Positions 25,309 to 38,790 of a stretch of DNA of 64,000 nt are shown here, one piece after another. Under the pieces are notes generated by a model. That model was given only the letters and a program-made list of their open reading frames with translations. It did not search any database and was not told where the DNA came from. A program made the position numbers and the translations under genes. Every line of letters begins with the position of its first letter. The stretch's first letter is position 1. This stretch comes from Scatophagus argus (taxonomy: Eukaryota > Chordata > Actinopteri > Scatophagidae): assembly GCF_020382885.2 (NCBI RefSeq), contig NC_058497.1, positions 23,242,330 through 23,306,329 on the forward strand, written 5' to 3'.

Positions 25309-26118
25309 CATCTTCCCTGGAGGCTACAAGCACCTTTTAAGAAGCCAAGGCCCTGAGGATTCCTACGCCCTTTCCCCACATCAAGATCAAACCCATTTGT
25401 CCTCCATCGCGCTCGCCTCTCCTCAGCTTCCTTATCAAAATTCCTCTTCATTATAATCAGTGAAAAGGAACCTCTTAGCAACTGGAAATAAGAGCAATGC
25501 ATTAAGAAGCATATGGACAAACTTCAATTCAGAATCCATTCTGAAGTCGCGGGGGCGGGTGGGGAGGGCGGCACGGTGCAAAATAAAGAATACACAGTGG
25601 CAGGCAATGATTCACTTTTATCTGCACATTGAAATTCCCCTTATTTTCCAGCAAGAGAAGGTCTTGTACAAATGCATTAGCGGCTGTTTTTGTAAAGCTG
25701 TAGTCTGGTGGAGAAGGCTTATTATCATAGATCTTAAACTGTCACTCTAATTATCTTTAGGAGAATCTCTGTCAATGGCTTTTTACCCCCTGGTGTAAGG
25801 GATTGTTGTTTTTTTCCTCCACAAATGCTGAGCAATTTGAGGAAAATTGCAACCCTGTTAGATTGCATGTCGTCTATATGAGAGAAGCCATGGAGCAAAC
25901 ATTAGGAGAGAAGTAATGAGCTAAAATTAGAGCCGTATAGAAATTACTTCCCTTTAAAGTGCATGTACATTCACCTGCTCCAGCAGGGCGAGAACACACT
26001 ACGCTACACAACATCATTATAATTCATTTAGGTTATTTTAGATGCGCTCGGCAGATCCACTCCTGCATCTCAGACTACATCGCGTGTGCTTGTACATATC
26101 TTACATATCAAATCGTAT

Positions 26119-26143
26119 CTAAGTGGCCAAAAGTATGTGGACA
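26119..26143. repeat. Possible Tc1-like terminal repeat scrap
   Basis: AAGTGGCCAAAAGTATGTGG resembles the ends of fish Tc1-like elements. No transposase text is attached and no partner end was found nearby. Confidence 0.3.
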
Positions 26144-26174
26144 GTAAGTGTTGTTCAGTTTGGTTTTGGTTGTT

Positions 26175-26545
26175 TTTCACTTAATTTGCTTCCCTGCCAA
26201 TTGTTAAGTGAGGAGATTGATACCGCGGTCACGAGTGTCTGTTTAAGATAAGGTTATAGCCGGCAGCCAGTTGCCTTTGCATAACAACTGGAAGCCTCAT
26301 TAACAACAAAACCACAGGAAGTTACTGCTTCCGTTAAAGAAATAGTCCAGCAAATAACTCATAAAAACCACAACTTTTGCTTTGTACAGATTAAACAAAC
26401 AAGATCTGACGTGTTAATTAGTGAGCTGTAATTGGGCTGGTAGGCTGATTCTAATTTGGACAGAATCAAGCTACTGTTTCCTTGGTTTTTGGTCTTTATG
26501 TGAAGCTAAGCTAACCAACTGCTGACTGCAGCTTCATATTTAATG
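26175..26545. repeat. Fold-back interspersed repeat, teleost type
   Basis: The left arm (about 26175-26300) and right arm (about 26470-26545) are diverged inverted copies of the same text. The left reads like GCTTCCCTGCCAATTG through ATAGCCGGCAGCCAG; the right reads TGAAGCTAAGCTAACC to GACTGCAGCTTCATA. The middle contains GTGTTAATTAGTGAGC and AAATAGTCCAGC, words I recognise from a widespread fish repeat. The family was assigned from memory only. Confidence 0.6.
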
Positions 26546-29500
26546 GATGTGTAGGTGAGGGGTTTCACTCACTGAACTGGACTGCATTATTCAGAGAGGT
26601 GTTTTCCAAGCCTGCCCTCAGTGATATAAATGGGATGGACAAAATAATAAAAACACTTGTCAAAAGGGCACAATGCAATCCTAAATTGGGAAATGAGTTT
26701 GTGAAGCACTCGACAGCCACCGTGAAAATGTTTATTTTTGGCTAAACTAGTGAATTAAATAAGTTGGAACATGAAGCGACTTCATCACATTGATGCCAAA
26801 ATCCAATATTGACATGAAATAATACTGCTCATTCACTGGCTTTAAAAAATAAAAGCAGGAGATATTAAATGGGGCAGCCACCTCACCATCAACTTGAAGT
26901 GTTTAATGTCATTCTGGATCAGATCTGTCAGAGGATTTGGGGGTTTTTTGGCAGACAGCTCGCCTCTGCCTCTTGTGTAATTACAAACAGCAGGTATAAA
27001 GTGAGTCGTAGTGTGACATTTTAACAATACAGCCTTCATCGTAAGTGAAGCCGCTGTTGAGTGCTGTTCATTTCACATTTGTTTTAATCTCACAAGTCTC
27101 TTAAACAACTGCTGCGTGTCAAAACTCCCGGATCCTCCAGTTCAACATTTGCTTGTCAAAAGGACGTTGAACCAAAAATCGCAGCCAAAGAAATGTGAGA
27201 CTTGTTTTTTCTTATGAGCTCAATTTATCGCTTTATTCAGTATGTTGTTTTGCTATTAATCAGAGTGGGAGACAAACTCTGGCACTGGCTGAATGTTATG
27301 CGCCTCACAGCCTTTTCTGCAGGAGTTCAGTGCTGGTTTGGAGGTTATTTTTTAATCAGAAAGGTCAGACATCATTAATGAATTTGGGAATCTGAAAGCC
27401 AGTGTGGCCCGTGAGCAAAAAAATGTGAACTTTGTGCCAGATGTGAATGTTCATACATTTGTGGAGATCATTCATGGGAGATTTGAGTTGAGTTACCGTA
27501 TAAGAAGCAGGCATTTACTTCTGTGTAACTCATTCTGTTTGGCAAGTACTGAAAGACTGGTTATGTTTTAGCACAAGCCAAATACAAAGCCGTGTTTGTC
27601 GCTTGGCCTGTATTTAAGGGGCCGACCTGTTATTTGTTTGCATTGCTCCTGCCATTATCGGAGGCCTAGCTTTTAATTCACTTCCCGTGTTTATTTGAGG
27701 AAATACAGTACTCATACGAGTGTGTACAGGACGTAAGAAAGAAGCAGACAGACGTGCTGGTCAGCTGCCAGCGAGCCACACAGCGAAGTCTATATCGTTT
27801 CTTGAGCTCCTGAGCTGCCCTTCACGCTCCCCCACATGAAGTGACCACTGGCAGGGATCACGGAAGACGGCTTTGGTGAAAGAGTAATACTGCTGCAGCA
27901 TAAATAGAAAAAAAAAAGTTCCTGCCAGTGTCAGCCCCTCCTCAGTCTCTCCTCCTGGTTAATTTCCTTGGAGCCTGCAGGGCCAGCCGGTAGGGGGATT
28001 TGACAGAGGACTTCTGACAATCCTGAGGAGAGCTGACACCGAGCGCCAGTCGCTCCATCGCTTGCGGCCAGATTGGAAGATGCTCAGCACGCAGGGAGCA
28101 GATGAGACAAACCAGAGGAGCCAGGAGGGCTGGTCGTGCAGAGCTGGCTAAGCCTGAACTGTGTGAGAGGGGACACAGCGAGCACACACTGCCACACAGA
28201 GGCTGGAACTCATACCTCAGCCACCGCCCACAACCAAACCCTGTGGTCCCTCCACTTTTTTGTCCTCCATGTCCTTCAGTCTATATCGTCGATAATAATT
28301 AAATAGCTGAATGGATCACGTGCAGGCAGGGACGTCACAAGTCTGAGTTTTCTTTAACCAGCTGGTGAAATGCAGCTCTGCAGAAACGTGTGTGTCTACT
28401 GCATGTGATATCAAAGCTGATATGAGCTCAGTAAGTGTGTAACCCAGCTTTTAATGGAGCCCCATTTGAAATGCGGCATCAATTGGCAGCCTCCAGCTAA
28501 CATATTTCAGTCGTGTCTTTGTGACCTTTCACAGCAGAATTTACATTTCAATTTCAATAATAAGCAAGTTCACACCTTCAGAGTGAAATTCTGAGGACAA
28601 ATTCATGCTCAGCTCTTTTTTCCACGCTATCCACAATTCTGCCACTTACAATGTAAGTGAGATGGAGGCAGCCATTTGCTCCTATCAATGTCAAATCACA
28701 GCAGAGTATTCCTGTGTCACGGGAATACAAGCCATTGTTTGGTACAGACAAATAGAACAGGGAGAAGAATAGAGACGGGCAAGCTCAAACAACAGCATCA
28801 GGAGACGCTGAGGGTCTGCAGGCTGAAAGAGGAAAACATGCCACTCAAGTTGTTTGAATCTGATGAATTTTTAGTGTCGTGTTGGATCTTGGCAGGTCGC
28901 AATCTGCCCGAATATAAAGTGCTGTTTTTAGATCCCTGCAATGAAAAGCGTGGAGAAAAAAAAAATCGTTACAATTAATCGAGGGGATGTTTTTCTGTGT
29001 CACGAATTTGCATTGTGTATTCAGTGTACGTCGCTGAAAGAAAACACATCAGGAGGAGGATAAAGACAGACTGTGATCTGCCAGGTAAGGTGCAAGGGTG
29101 GACCGGGACAAAATGCTTACAGAAAAAATCCCCTTAAGTATGTGCACTGTACCTCTTAAACCTCTACAAGTGCTGTGGGCGAGTGCACAGTGTACTCACT
29201 TGCTCTCGACTGCCACAGAGGGGGCATGTGGAGAACACAATATCCATACTCAAGCATTCCCCCTCCCGCCTCTCTTTTCCACTGCCACCTCAACAACCAG
29301 GCTTGACTACACAATGACTCCAAGAGAGAGGGGGAGATTATTACGACAAATAATTGCATGGGCTAAAACTGCGAGTGTTCTAATTGAGAAAGGTTGGCGA
29401 GACGAGCAGGAAGGTGCACCATTTAAACGCCACCATACTGCTAACGATCAAATTATTTCAACCAATTAAATTACTAGTTTATTCAATTAATGCATGGAGC

Positions 29501-32100
29501 CGTTCCATCTCATTTCATTGGATACTGACTATTATTCAGTTATTTTCACTATCTAAATAGTTCATAATGATGTCAGAATCAGCATTAGGTTTACTGTGTT
29601 TGAGTTGCCACATAAAATAAATTTGACTCTGTGTTTCAAGTAGTAAGTACAAAAATATCAAAGTTAAGAAGCACAAGAAGGACTGCAGCTCAAGAGGCAT
29701 TAATAGAAAAAAAATACAGAAATTTAACAATATTAAAAAATATCATGAAAAATACATTATTTAAATGAAAGAGCTCAAGCAGCCTGATATCGATGCCGAT
29801 TACACAGATTATCTTTTTATCTTATCTATCTTTGAGGAGTAGCAGACCTGTGCATGTGACAGAGCGATTAAATCAAAAGTGTGCTCATTTGGACAACTGG
29901 ACAACTTTGTGCCAAGAAGTAAAGGTTCAGAAAAAGATCCTTGTGAAAATAATCAGCAGATTAATCACTAATGGAGATAATTAGTTCATCGCAGCCCCAT
30001 GCCAAACAATTCCTAATTCTCATACCTCCAGGATCCCTTCTGGGGGTCCCTAAATCCCACATTAGGAAGCGCTGCTCTACCTGCACAGCAACACGTCCGC
30101 ACGACCCCCCCTCACAGCTAATCTGTGAGTCTCAATTATTCATATTGTAACCTGATTAAGAGCTTAGGTTGTTCCACATTCAAATAGCAGTTAGTGTTGG
30201 TAACAGCCCCCATGAGGTCACTATGATGTCTCCCTCTCTCTGTTCTGATCCTATATATTCACACCTGGACTGCCAAGGTGAAGGAGCTGGAAAGATAGCC
30301 AAATAATGATGTGTCGGAGTGAGAATGTGTCCAGGGCAGCCCTGGCCGCTGCTCCTTCGACTAATGGCGGCCATGTCCAGCCTCTGATTAATTAAACATC
30401 CCTTGGGGTCAGGGAGTCATGGAGGGTGATGTAATTTATCATCTGGCTCGTGCGTAATGGAGTGTGGCCCACTGCAGAGTCTCTCATTAAGAGTGATAAA
30501 CTCAGCCGCTGCAACCAAGGCCTCTCCACAATGCAGCGAGGCTGAGAAAGGACTCGTCTTCTCAAAGACCTGCTGCTATTTGCTCCTGGAAACCAAACGA
30601 GTGTCGCTGTAATCTCCAGGCGTTCACCTTGAACTGAACAGAACAATACAAGCTTTTCCCAACTTCAAGGACTTACGGTATAGCCTGAATGTTTCGGGGG
30701 AATGGTTTGCCGCCAGTGGCCATTTCCAAAGGGTACTCTAAATAATGTAGTACTGACTTTGAAGCAACTAAACCACGGCGTTAGAAACGGCGCTGCTGTG
30801 TGTTTCATATTAGGTTGGATGCCAGTGATAGCAATATTCCCTGCATATCATACGTCGCTGTCATATCCCTCTTGGTTCAACTTGTGAGCACTCTTCTTCT
30901 TTGATGGTGCAGTTTGTCTGTGTTTGGCACATCCTGTCAAGATTTTTCAGACGGTTCCCTTTGCTATGCTGATGCGATTTGGTCCCTTTGAAGCCCTGCA
31001 CCCAATCTAGACGTATCATTTCCTGATGTATAAACTGTCACTTGCCCATAGCCTCATACAATGTACATGCATATCCATTAGCCAACTAGGAAACACGATT
31101 GCATCCGTGTTGGTTTTCTTGCACTTAAAGGACTTTAACATCTGGAGTAACAGAGCCGTGAATGTAGCAGGAAAATTTTAACATCTTTTAAGTTCATATG
31201 ACAAACAATTTAGTGTGCAGATGCCCATATTCACCCTCCCAGCATATACAGAGCAACAGCACTCATTCAAACGTTGTTTCTGGCAATTTGCATAAGAGCT
31301 CACCAAGTCGCAGTGGGAATATCCACCATGTTCAACAGCTAGCTGCTAACTTTGTTTGTCCTGCAATGGGAGGAGGTGGACTGAACCTGAACAGTTCAGA
31401 CAGACGGACCAGCTAGCCAGATAACAGCTAGCATGCAGCTACCATTTATGTATCGACTATGCAGCCTGGCAATTCGGAGGTTTCATCATCTGACTAATAA
31501 CTGGCATTCAAACCAATACGACTAACCTCTGTGACAGTTTCACTCCACACTTCAGTGATTTTACATTACTGTCTCTCTCTCTCTATGGCCCATGTCCTGG
31601 CTATGCAGCTGTAGAGGAGTCCATAACTGCAATTAGCCCTCTTTCCTCTGAGACAGAGCTTTACAGGCAAGAAGCTGCCTCGCTTGACACCAGATTCTGA
31701 AAATCCTTCAGTGTGCTAAAATAGAGCTCGAAGATCTTCTTCTTTTGTACTTTGCAAAACTTAGCTCATCTGTTCTAACATAATGGAAATGTAACTTGAT
31801 ACCTCAGCAGACACAAAGGGATGAACTGGGACCAATATGATGTAACTATTACAGGGAAAGAGACTTTGAAATCCCTTTTATCTTAGTGTAATGATGTGAG
31901 AAAATCTCACCCTGGATGGGCCGTTTTCCCACAGTGGTCTGATCCAGTTTATCTAGAATATGCAGTATTTAAAATATTTATTAACATGACAATCTTTCTC
32001 AGACTCTCCAGTAGGACTGCAAAACATCAGCAATGCCAAACTAATCAAGTTTATGTTTTCAGCCTTCTTTTCTAAAATGTTTACAGGGAGGGGGGGAAGT
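26546..32100. other. No gene recognised; unrepetitive noncoding DNA
   Basis: Long unique-looking sequence. The frame at 29098-29469 (plus) has no family resemblance and no splice context. The block 30120-30640 has a TGATTAATTAAAC word and little repeat character. Confidence 0.5.
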
Positions 32101-35100
32101 CAATAAATATGGGCTTTTTAGCATCTATTTGAACAACAAAGCCAGACTGACTCCCTCACACTGTAAATTAGTCTGTGATTGGCTCTTCCCTGTTGCCCTC
32201 CTTGGTAAAATGCAGCAAAATGACTTGAGGAGCATGTCGCTGCTCATTGCCTGCCATTTCCCGGCTTCTCCCGCTGAGCTGTGTAGGCGTGACTCGACAG
32301 AACTTCCCCCTGCTAGGCAGAGAACAGCCATGAGACCCCGCAGCTAAACCCCTGCTGGAATATCAGAGCATCTGTCCCCCCTGCGGCTTGCCTTTCAAAC
32401 AGTGCAAGGCCATCTTCTCCCAGCACCAGCATTTTTCAAAGGCAGAGCCAACGCCGGGGGAATACATTATCGTCGCATCCCGAGCCCATCTGGTGGAGCA
32501 ACACCTGGGAGGGCGTTTTCACTTATTCTCAGGCCCACACCAGGAGGGAAATTTTTGCCCTGCAACACTAACAAAGAATCCTGCCACCATCACGAGCCGC
32601 TAATCATTAAAATTCATTTTCAATGCGCTTCCTTTTCACGGTCTTTCAGAAGTGAAGAGTAAAGGTGACATCTGATAAGAAAACGACCTTTGTTGCTTCT
32701 TTTATCTGAGTGCTGAGATCAGATATTAAAGTGGATGAAAGGAACCGAGGGCCATTTCCTCGTGGCCAATGCAAAAAAATAACAAGGTGCAGCAATGAAT
32801 AACATGCTGGGTTATAATATGTCATAAGAACCAGCAAATTTTCATTTAGAATAGATGACAATCAAAGGCAATAAAAGCTGTGAAGCTCCAATATTCCTTA
32901 AAATGAAATCCCGCTTTCTTTCCACACGAAGGCTGTTTTGGCAGGATTTGCTGATTACATGGTTCACATAGCTTTGACAAAAGAGGAAATTGGTTTCTTC
33001 ATTATTCCATCCCACTGGGACACAACAGGTCTCCAGTGGACAAAGATGGTCTTGACATGACCTTCGCCAATATTCAGATGTTGTGCCTCGCTAACGAGGG
33101 ACATGAAACAAAGAGGAAGGCGGGCTGATATCACCTCAGCACATGCTTTCTTGTCTTTCCGGCGAGAATAAATTAACTTCCCCATCAAGTGCAGATTTTT
33201 CCAAGGTGTGCGTGTTATTTACAGGATGATGTGGCACTGAACCTGAACACAATAACCCACATTCGCTCATGAACGACCGCGCAAGAACCAGAATGCTGAT
33301 TATGTATTGATTACTTCAATGGAAATAGAAATCATTCGTCTTGTAATGCACATTGATTTATTTCTCTCGCTGTAATATAAAGAATAGCGGCAGGTCAATC
33401 TGCTCCACATGCAGGTGTGCTGGAAGCTCAGACGTGTTGGAATATTAAATAAGATGGCAGGAAATCAAAGTTTTTCAATCAGAACCTCCTCTTTTATTGG
33501 ACATCATTTTTGATGTCTAACTTCTATACGATTACTCTGTCCTGTTTCCTAGTGTTCCTGTTATTAATTCTCAACCAATAAGATTTTTCCTCGAGTCTGT
33601 TGTCAGCCAACGCTATGAGATCTTAAAAATGCTCCTCTCTCTGCTGTTTTGAGACATCACCTCCGGGCTGCAGCTCGGTGACTCACCTCCAACATGGCTG
33701 TCAGGAAGTCCTGCTCCAGGTTTATCCAGCCCTTCAGATGAGATCCTAACTAGGGAAGAGCGTCTTCGGCAGCCACAGGGTCGTCTCTGCGTTCCCACAA
33801 CCCACCTGCCCATCAGAATGGTAGAGCTGCTGCTGGTGCCGCCGTCGCAAAGACAGTCAGATGGCAGCTACCAGCAACCCGGGACAAAAGTGCGAGTTAA
33901 TTCATTCAGTTGGTCTATAATGGAGAGTCGCCAGGCTGACAGCTTGACTGGATCAGCTGCAGTGAGGAAGCAATTTAAGCACCAGTGCTGTCAATACTCC
34001 ACAAAAAATTGTCTATCGCCACTTTAATGAGGGAAAATTCTGCACAACCAAATTAAAAGAAAAAGTTAAAAGAAACATGCTGCTTATTGCAGTTTGGTTC
34101 TTGTTTTTGTAGCTTTGGCTGCCATCTCTGTTGGTTGAAACAGTGTAATTACCAGTTTTATTGCTGGGACCTCAAAGGCGACCTTGGCAAGACTGATGAT
34201 CACTCTGGGTTATTTTTCTTGCATGATTACTTTGGTTGTTATTACTCTACACATAGCAACAATCATAACACACATTAACTCCAATTTTTGTTTTTGGTAA
34301 TTGTCACACAGGTGTGTTTGGAAGCATCTTGTACACCAGGTTTTGTTACTATGCATTAGAACTCTTTGTTGTGTTTGTTGAGGGAACATGGGGCTGTTTT
34401 CACTTTGAAATATACGATGCACTGAGGGGAATCATACACCAGGTACACCACCAGAAGACATATGCTCTGTTTTTTCACCGCCAGTGGGACGAGACCATCA
34501 ATTCTCTGTGGGGTCTAATCACCGAGGAGTATCTGTTTATGCCTCTGCACTCCTGCCAAAAACTAAATCACACATCACAACACTCCTCTGCCCGGTTTGT
34601 AATGTAATTTATGATCTAAAAATCAGCCAATATCACACATCCAAACTCTGCAGGATGTAAATTTGAATGCTGATCATCAAGCATTTTGCTTAAAACTAGA
34701 GACGAGAACTGTGAAGCTTCCATCGGCTGAGTTTGTCTTTTTTTTTTTTTTTTTAATACAAATGAGAAATGTCATCTTCCTCTTATTACCTCTGCATTTA
34801 TCACTGGTAGACAGACTGAATGAATATTGACTATGCCTGGAATAATAGCTTACAAAGCACAAAGTCTGGGCTATTCAAATATTGCTCCCCTGCAAATGCA
34901 GACTCATGAGCTCCACTAATCCTCCTCCTCCCAATAATTTAATTTCCCTCCTTCTTTCCCTCAACTCAACTCACTACTCCGACTCTTTGTCTGTGGACTG
35001 TTCTTTCCTGGTGTTCCTTCCCTCAGGATCTCCCGCCATATGCCATTCTAACTTTCCTACCTTCACCATCTCACTTCTCTGCAATGGAATTAATATTTCA

Positions 35101-36110
35101 CAGGCGGCTCCACAGCCATTTTTCTTGCTGACGAATTGGACGAGGAAAGAAAGTTTCCGACCAGCCACAGGACAATAAATATTAAAGTGTTTCCCTTGGA
35201 AGTTCTCCAGGCCGACGCTCCTTATGTACACTGTCAAACACATGCTCTCGTGCCATTTCTCTCTTTCCCTGTCTTACTCTCACTCCTTATCTATCCATCT
35301 ATCCCTCCCATCTCATCTGCTGCACCATCTGTGCAGCTGTAATAAGCAGGACTCCTCGTGTGCTCTCTTTCACTCCCTTGCTTTCTCCTCCCTCCTGATT
35401 CCGGATCATCCCTCTCACCAGGCATGGCCTCCCCTGCAAGCCTGTTTGACTGGCTTGTTTGTGTCCCACGACGGAGCTACCGTGCAGTCACACATGACGT
35501 CCTGCCATTACGCAGCAGGCCCAGTCAGTTAACACAACGCAGCTTTCATCTTTCGGTGAAAAGCTTGCTGTAAGTGTAAATGTGATGACCTTACGCAACA
35601 CGTGATCACTCTCAATTACTGCAACAAAACAAAACCGTCTCCCTCTCGTCGTGAAGAGCGTAAGATCCAACAATTCAAGTCCTCACCAACGGCACACTAT
35701 TGATCTGAGCCGGTCATCACACCGACATCCCACTCAGCTGGATAATGGAAGAATCAGTGTGAAATACTGTGTGTGATTATCTTGGCTGATGGTTCAAACA
35801 CAACAAAACCGCATTTGAAGACAAAGTCGGAGAATGTGATTAGTTTTCTTTCTTTAACCATGTGTCCACAAGTGCCTTCCATCAGCAGGAATGGACGCTG
35901 TGCCACACTGCAAACGGTGAAAGGCTTTTGTGGCGTCCATGCTGATTGTATGCCCACCAGAACGAAACAGCATGAGGGAAAACAAGGCCGGTCATCCCGT
36001 ACAGCAAAGAGCTCTACCGCCTCACAGTGGCACATTCAGGCAACAGTCCTGAAACGTTTCCAACTGGAGGAGGGACATTAAATAGTAAAACTAAAGCCAA
36101 TTTGTGGGTT

Positions 36111-36127
36111 AAAAAAAAAAAAAAAAA
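36111..36127. repeat. Poly-A run
   Basis: 17 A residues. No polyadenylation signal or target duplication was noticed around it, so a retroposon tail is not supported. Similar runs occur at about 6342-6356, 11984-11998 and 38088-38101, and a poly-T run at about 34738-34754. Confidence 0.8.
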
Positions 36128-37790
36128 GATTTTGTTGCATACCTCTGTGCACCAATCAGTTTAGCTGCTTCTTTTGAATCAAAACGTGGCGACAGATGGA
36201 GAGTTCGTGTTGCCAGCGCTGCCCGTTAAATCTGATCAAACCACACCCACACAATCCTCTTAAAACTGTTAATAGCTGAGGTTATTTTCCAGAACTGTAA
36301 TTGTTCCATATTTAGTCATTATTTTATGTAATGGAGAAATACTTTAAGTCACTGTTATTTCTTTTTCTTTTTTAGCTGAATAGCTCCAGATATGACCAAA
36401 GGAGGCTCTATGATAAGTCATGCATCTTCGAATCACACATGCTGTGTGTGAGAGTGTGAGCTGATTCATTCATTCAAAACTCAAAACCAAAATATACGGG
36501 CAGCTGCACCAGACAATATCATAGAGAAATATGTACAAGCCCACTACAACCCTCACGCAGGAATGTAAAACTTGTGAACTGCAAGCAAGGTGAACTGCTT
36601 ATGATGCAGTTTTTTTTCCAAGAGATTCCTCCCAGTCTCGAGTTCAAGGGTGCAGATGAGCTGAGACAATATTAAATTTTCTCTCACTGATAGCTCTGCC
36701 TTCCATTGGATTGGATTTTAAAATCTCCTCTTAAGCAGGAGAAATTCTATAGGAACGATTCCTCAAGAGTTATTGATTATAAAAAGCCTGATATCTCCGG
36801 ACAGCTCAGGATCAATATGACTAAGCTATCTCATATCTATCTGTATAATGCCTCCAGTTAGCCAATCCTTCCAGTTTAGAGGTGAAGGAGCTGACCTAAT
36901 CTCCAAACAATTTAGTTGCTAAGCCAGAGACAAACCAATTTTTGGTGGAGGCCACGGTCATAATTAGCGAAATACATTACGCAGGAAGACAAGCGTGGTC
37001 CCTCAATGAGTTATTGACGAGAGCTTATTGAACGGGAGTCTGTGTTAGCCGAGGAACTCGGCCCTCTGATGCACCATCAGAGGACAGACAGCCAGCCAGC
37101 CTCCCTGCACGTCCCCCTCGTGGGTCTTCACAGACCGCGGGGACGTGGGCGAGAGGGTGGGGTGAGGATTATTTCAGCAGAGCAGGGTTCCTGCAGCACA
37201 GAGCCGGTCTCGGCGGCACCACGAGGACTCAGTGGATAATGAGCAGTCTTTGTGATGTGTGCTGCAGGGGCTAGTGAAGGCTGAGCCACGGAACTGTAAT
37301 GAAACGCAGGCCTCCGACTAAAGCCACACAGATAGGAATCCACCTCCATTGTCCTCCACACCTACTTTTTTTTCTTCATTTTCACAGCAGTTTAAGATTT
37401 CACACATCATTTTGCATTTTATTCTCATTATGGAAATCGGGGAGTGCAATGGCCACAGCAGTATTTTCTTAAATATACCATTGACAAGAGGTACATGCAG
37501 TAAAGAGAGCTTATAGAGATACAAGTGGTATTTTAAAATACACATGAATCAATGTCATTGAATTTCATTACTTCAAACAAACAAATAAAAACATTTCCAA
37601 ACAAAAAAACAAGCTTGCACGCGCTGGTTTGTATGCCGCGGCAGTTACTGGGTGACTGGTGAGGATAAGACACCCTGACCTTTTACTTCCACGACATGTA
37701 ATGCACTTGTCACTGCTGCTTTACAATTCATGAACCACCCATGGAACGTGCTTCTCAAAATAATGTCCTCAGATTTGTGTAATTAAGAGC

Positions 37791-37811
37791 CACACACACA
37801 CACACACACAC
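37791..37811. repeat. (CA)n microsatellite
   Basis: A pure CA run of about 21 bp. Confidence 0.95.
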
Positions 37812-38766
37812 GCAAGCAAGCAAAACACAAACACACTGCGGTTTCACCTCATCGCCACTTAACTGCCGGACAACTTCTCCCCAGCTCGATCTCATTAACC
37901 GAACACAGAGCGTTTCTGCTAAAACGGCGTGGTAATGTGTGCGTTATCAAAAGGAGCAGGTTCTACTTGACTTACTGCTGTCAGCGAGGACTGAAAACAT
38001 AATGACTGCAGCCTGCTGCCTCATCCTCTCTAAACACATAGCACACATAGCTGCTACTGTATGTGGTCACAGTCAGGCGTGGGGGTAAAAAAAAAAAAAA
38101 AGCCAACAATATGACTTGTAGATGGAAAGTCACAATAGCACATTACTGCACTATGATCTTTGTGTCTGCATGGACGGCTGCACCTATTGGCCTTTTACCC
38201 ATTTAAGTTGCATAGTCAATCTGTTGTGTGCACTCATGCTAAGGAGAGAGATGCTGTGAAATCCCTGCTTGGGCATCATATCTTCACAGCCAAGAGGGGA
38301 TGCAATTTCTTCTTTAAGAAGCAAATTTCTCATTACTTTTTTTGGGGGACAACGATTTGAATATCTATACGGGCTTAATTTCATGCTTGACCTGCATTTC
38401 TCCATAGACGTGAGCCGAAAAGACAGAATCATACGCATGGAACAATCAGAAATGACAAAAAAAGAAAAAAAAAAAAAACATGTGGAGTTGTTTTTGTTTC
38501 TTTAATGCTGTTATGATCAAATGTTTGCAATGTATTCATGGAGCTTTCAAGCCCTTTAACTTTTTACTCCCCGAGTTCAAACTGTAAAATGAGATCATCA
38601 GTCATCAAAATGCAATAACCCATAAGGTCAAAGTGGACTCTTAATGCCAAAGGGGTTTTATTACATCACTACTGCGGACCTTAGATGGAAAAAAAGCAGC
38701 TGGCTACTATCTTTGTCATTCTTAAAGCTCAAATCATAAAATAAGACCCCATTTTTCATTTAATTT

Positions 38767-38790
38767 ACACATACATACATACATACACAT
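38767..38790. repeat. (ACAT)n microsatellite
   Basis: Tetranucleotide ACAT repeats over about 24 bp. Confidence 0.9.

Larger units (their letters stand above)
22511..26174. other. No gene recognised; microsatellites and candidate regulatory block
   Basis: It contains the AAT, GT and GGGA/GCGA tracts. The stretch 25430-25960 is unrepetitive, AT-rich with CTAATTATC-type homeodomain words, and lacks coding frames, which is the look of conserved noncoding DNA. Confidence 0.5.

Noticed and set aside
29098..29469. 123-codon plus frame
   Set aside because: No domain, no splice context and low-complexity segments. Chance frame in a gene-free region.
34314..34607. 97-codon plus frame
   Set aside because: The sequence is not recognisable, and no convincing acceptor/donor pair or neighbouring exon was found.
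36111..36127. Poly-A run as a retroposon tail
   Set aside because: No AATAAA in proper position and no flanking duplication, unlike the 5037-5411 insert.
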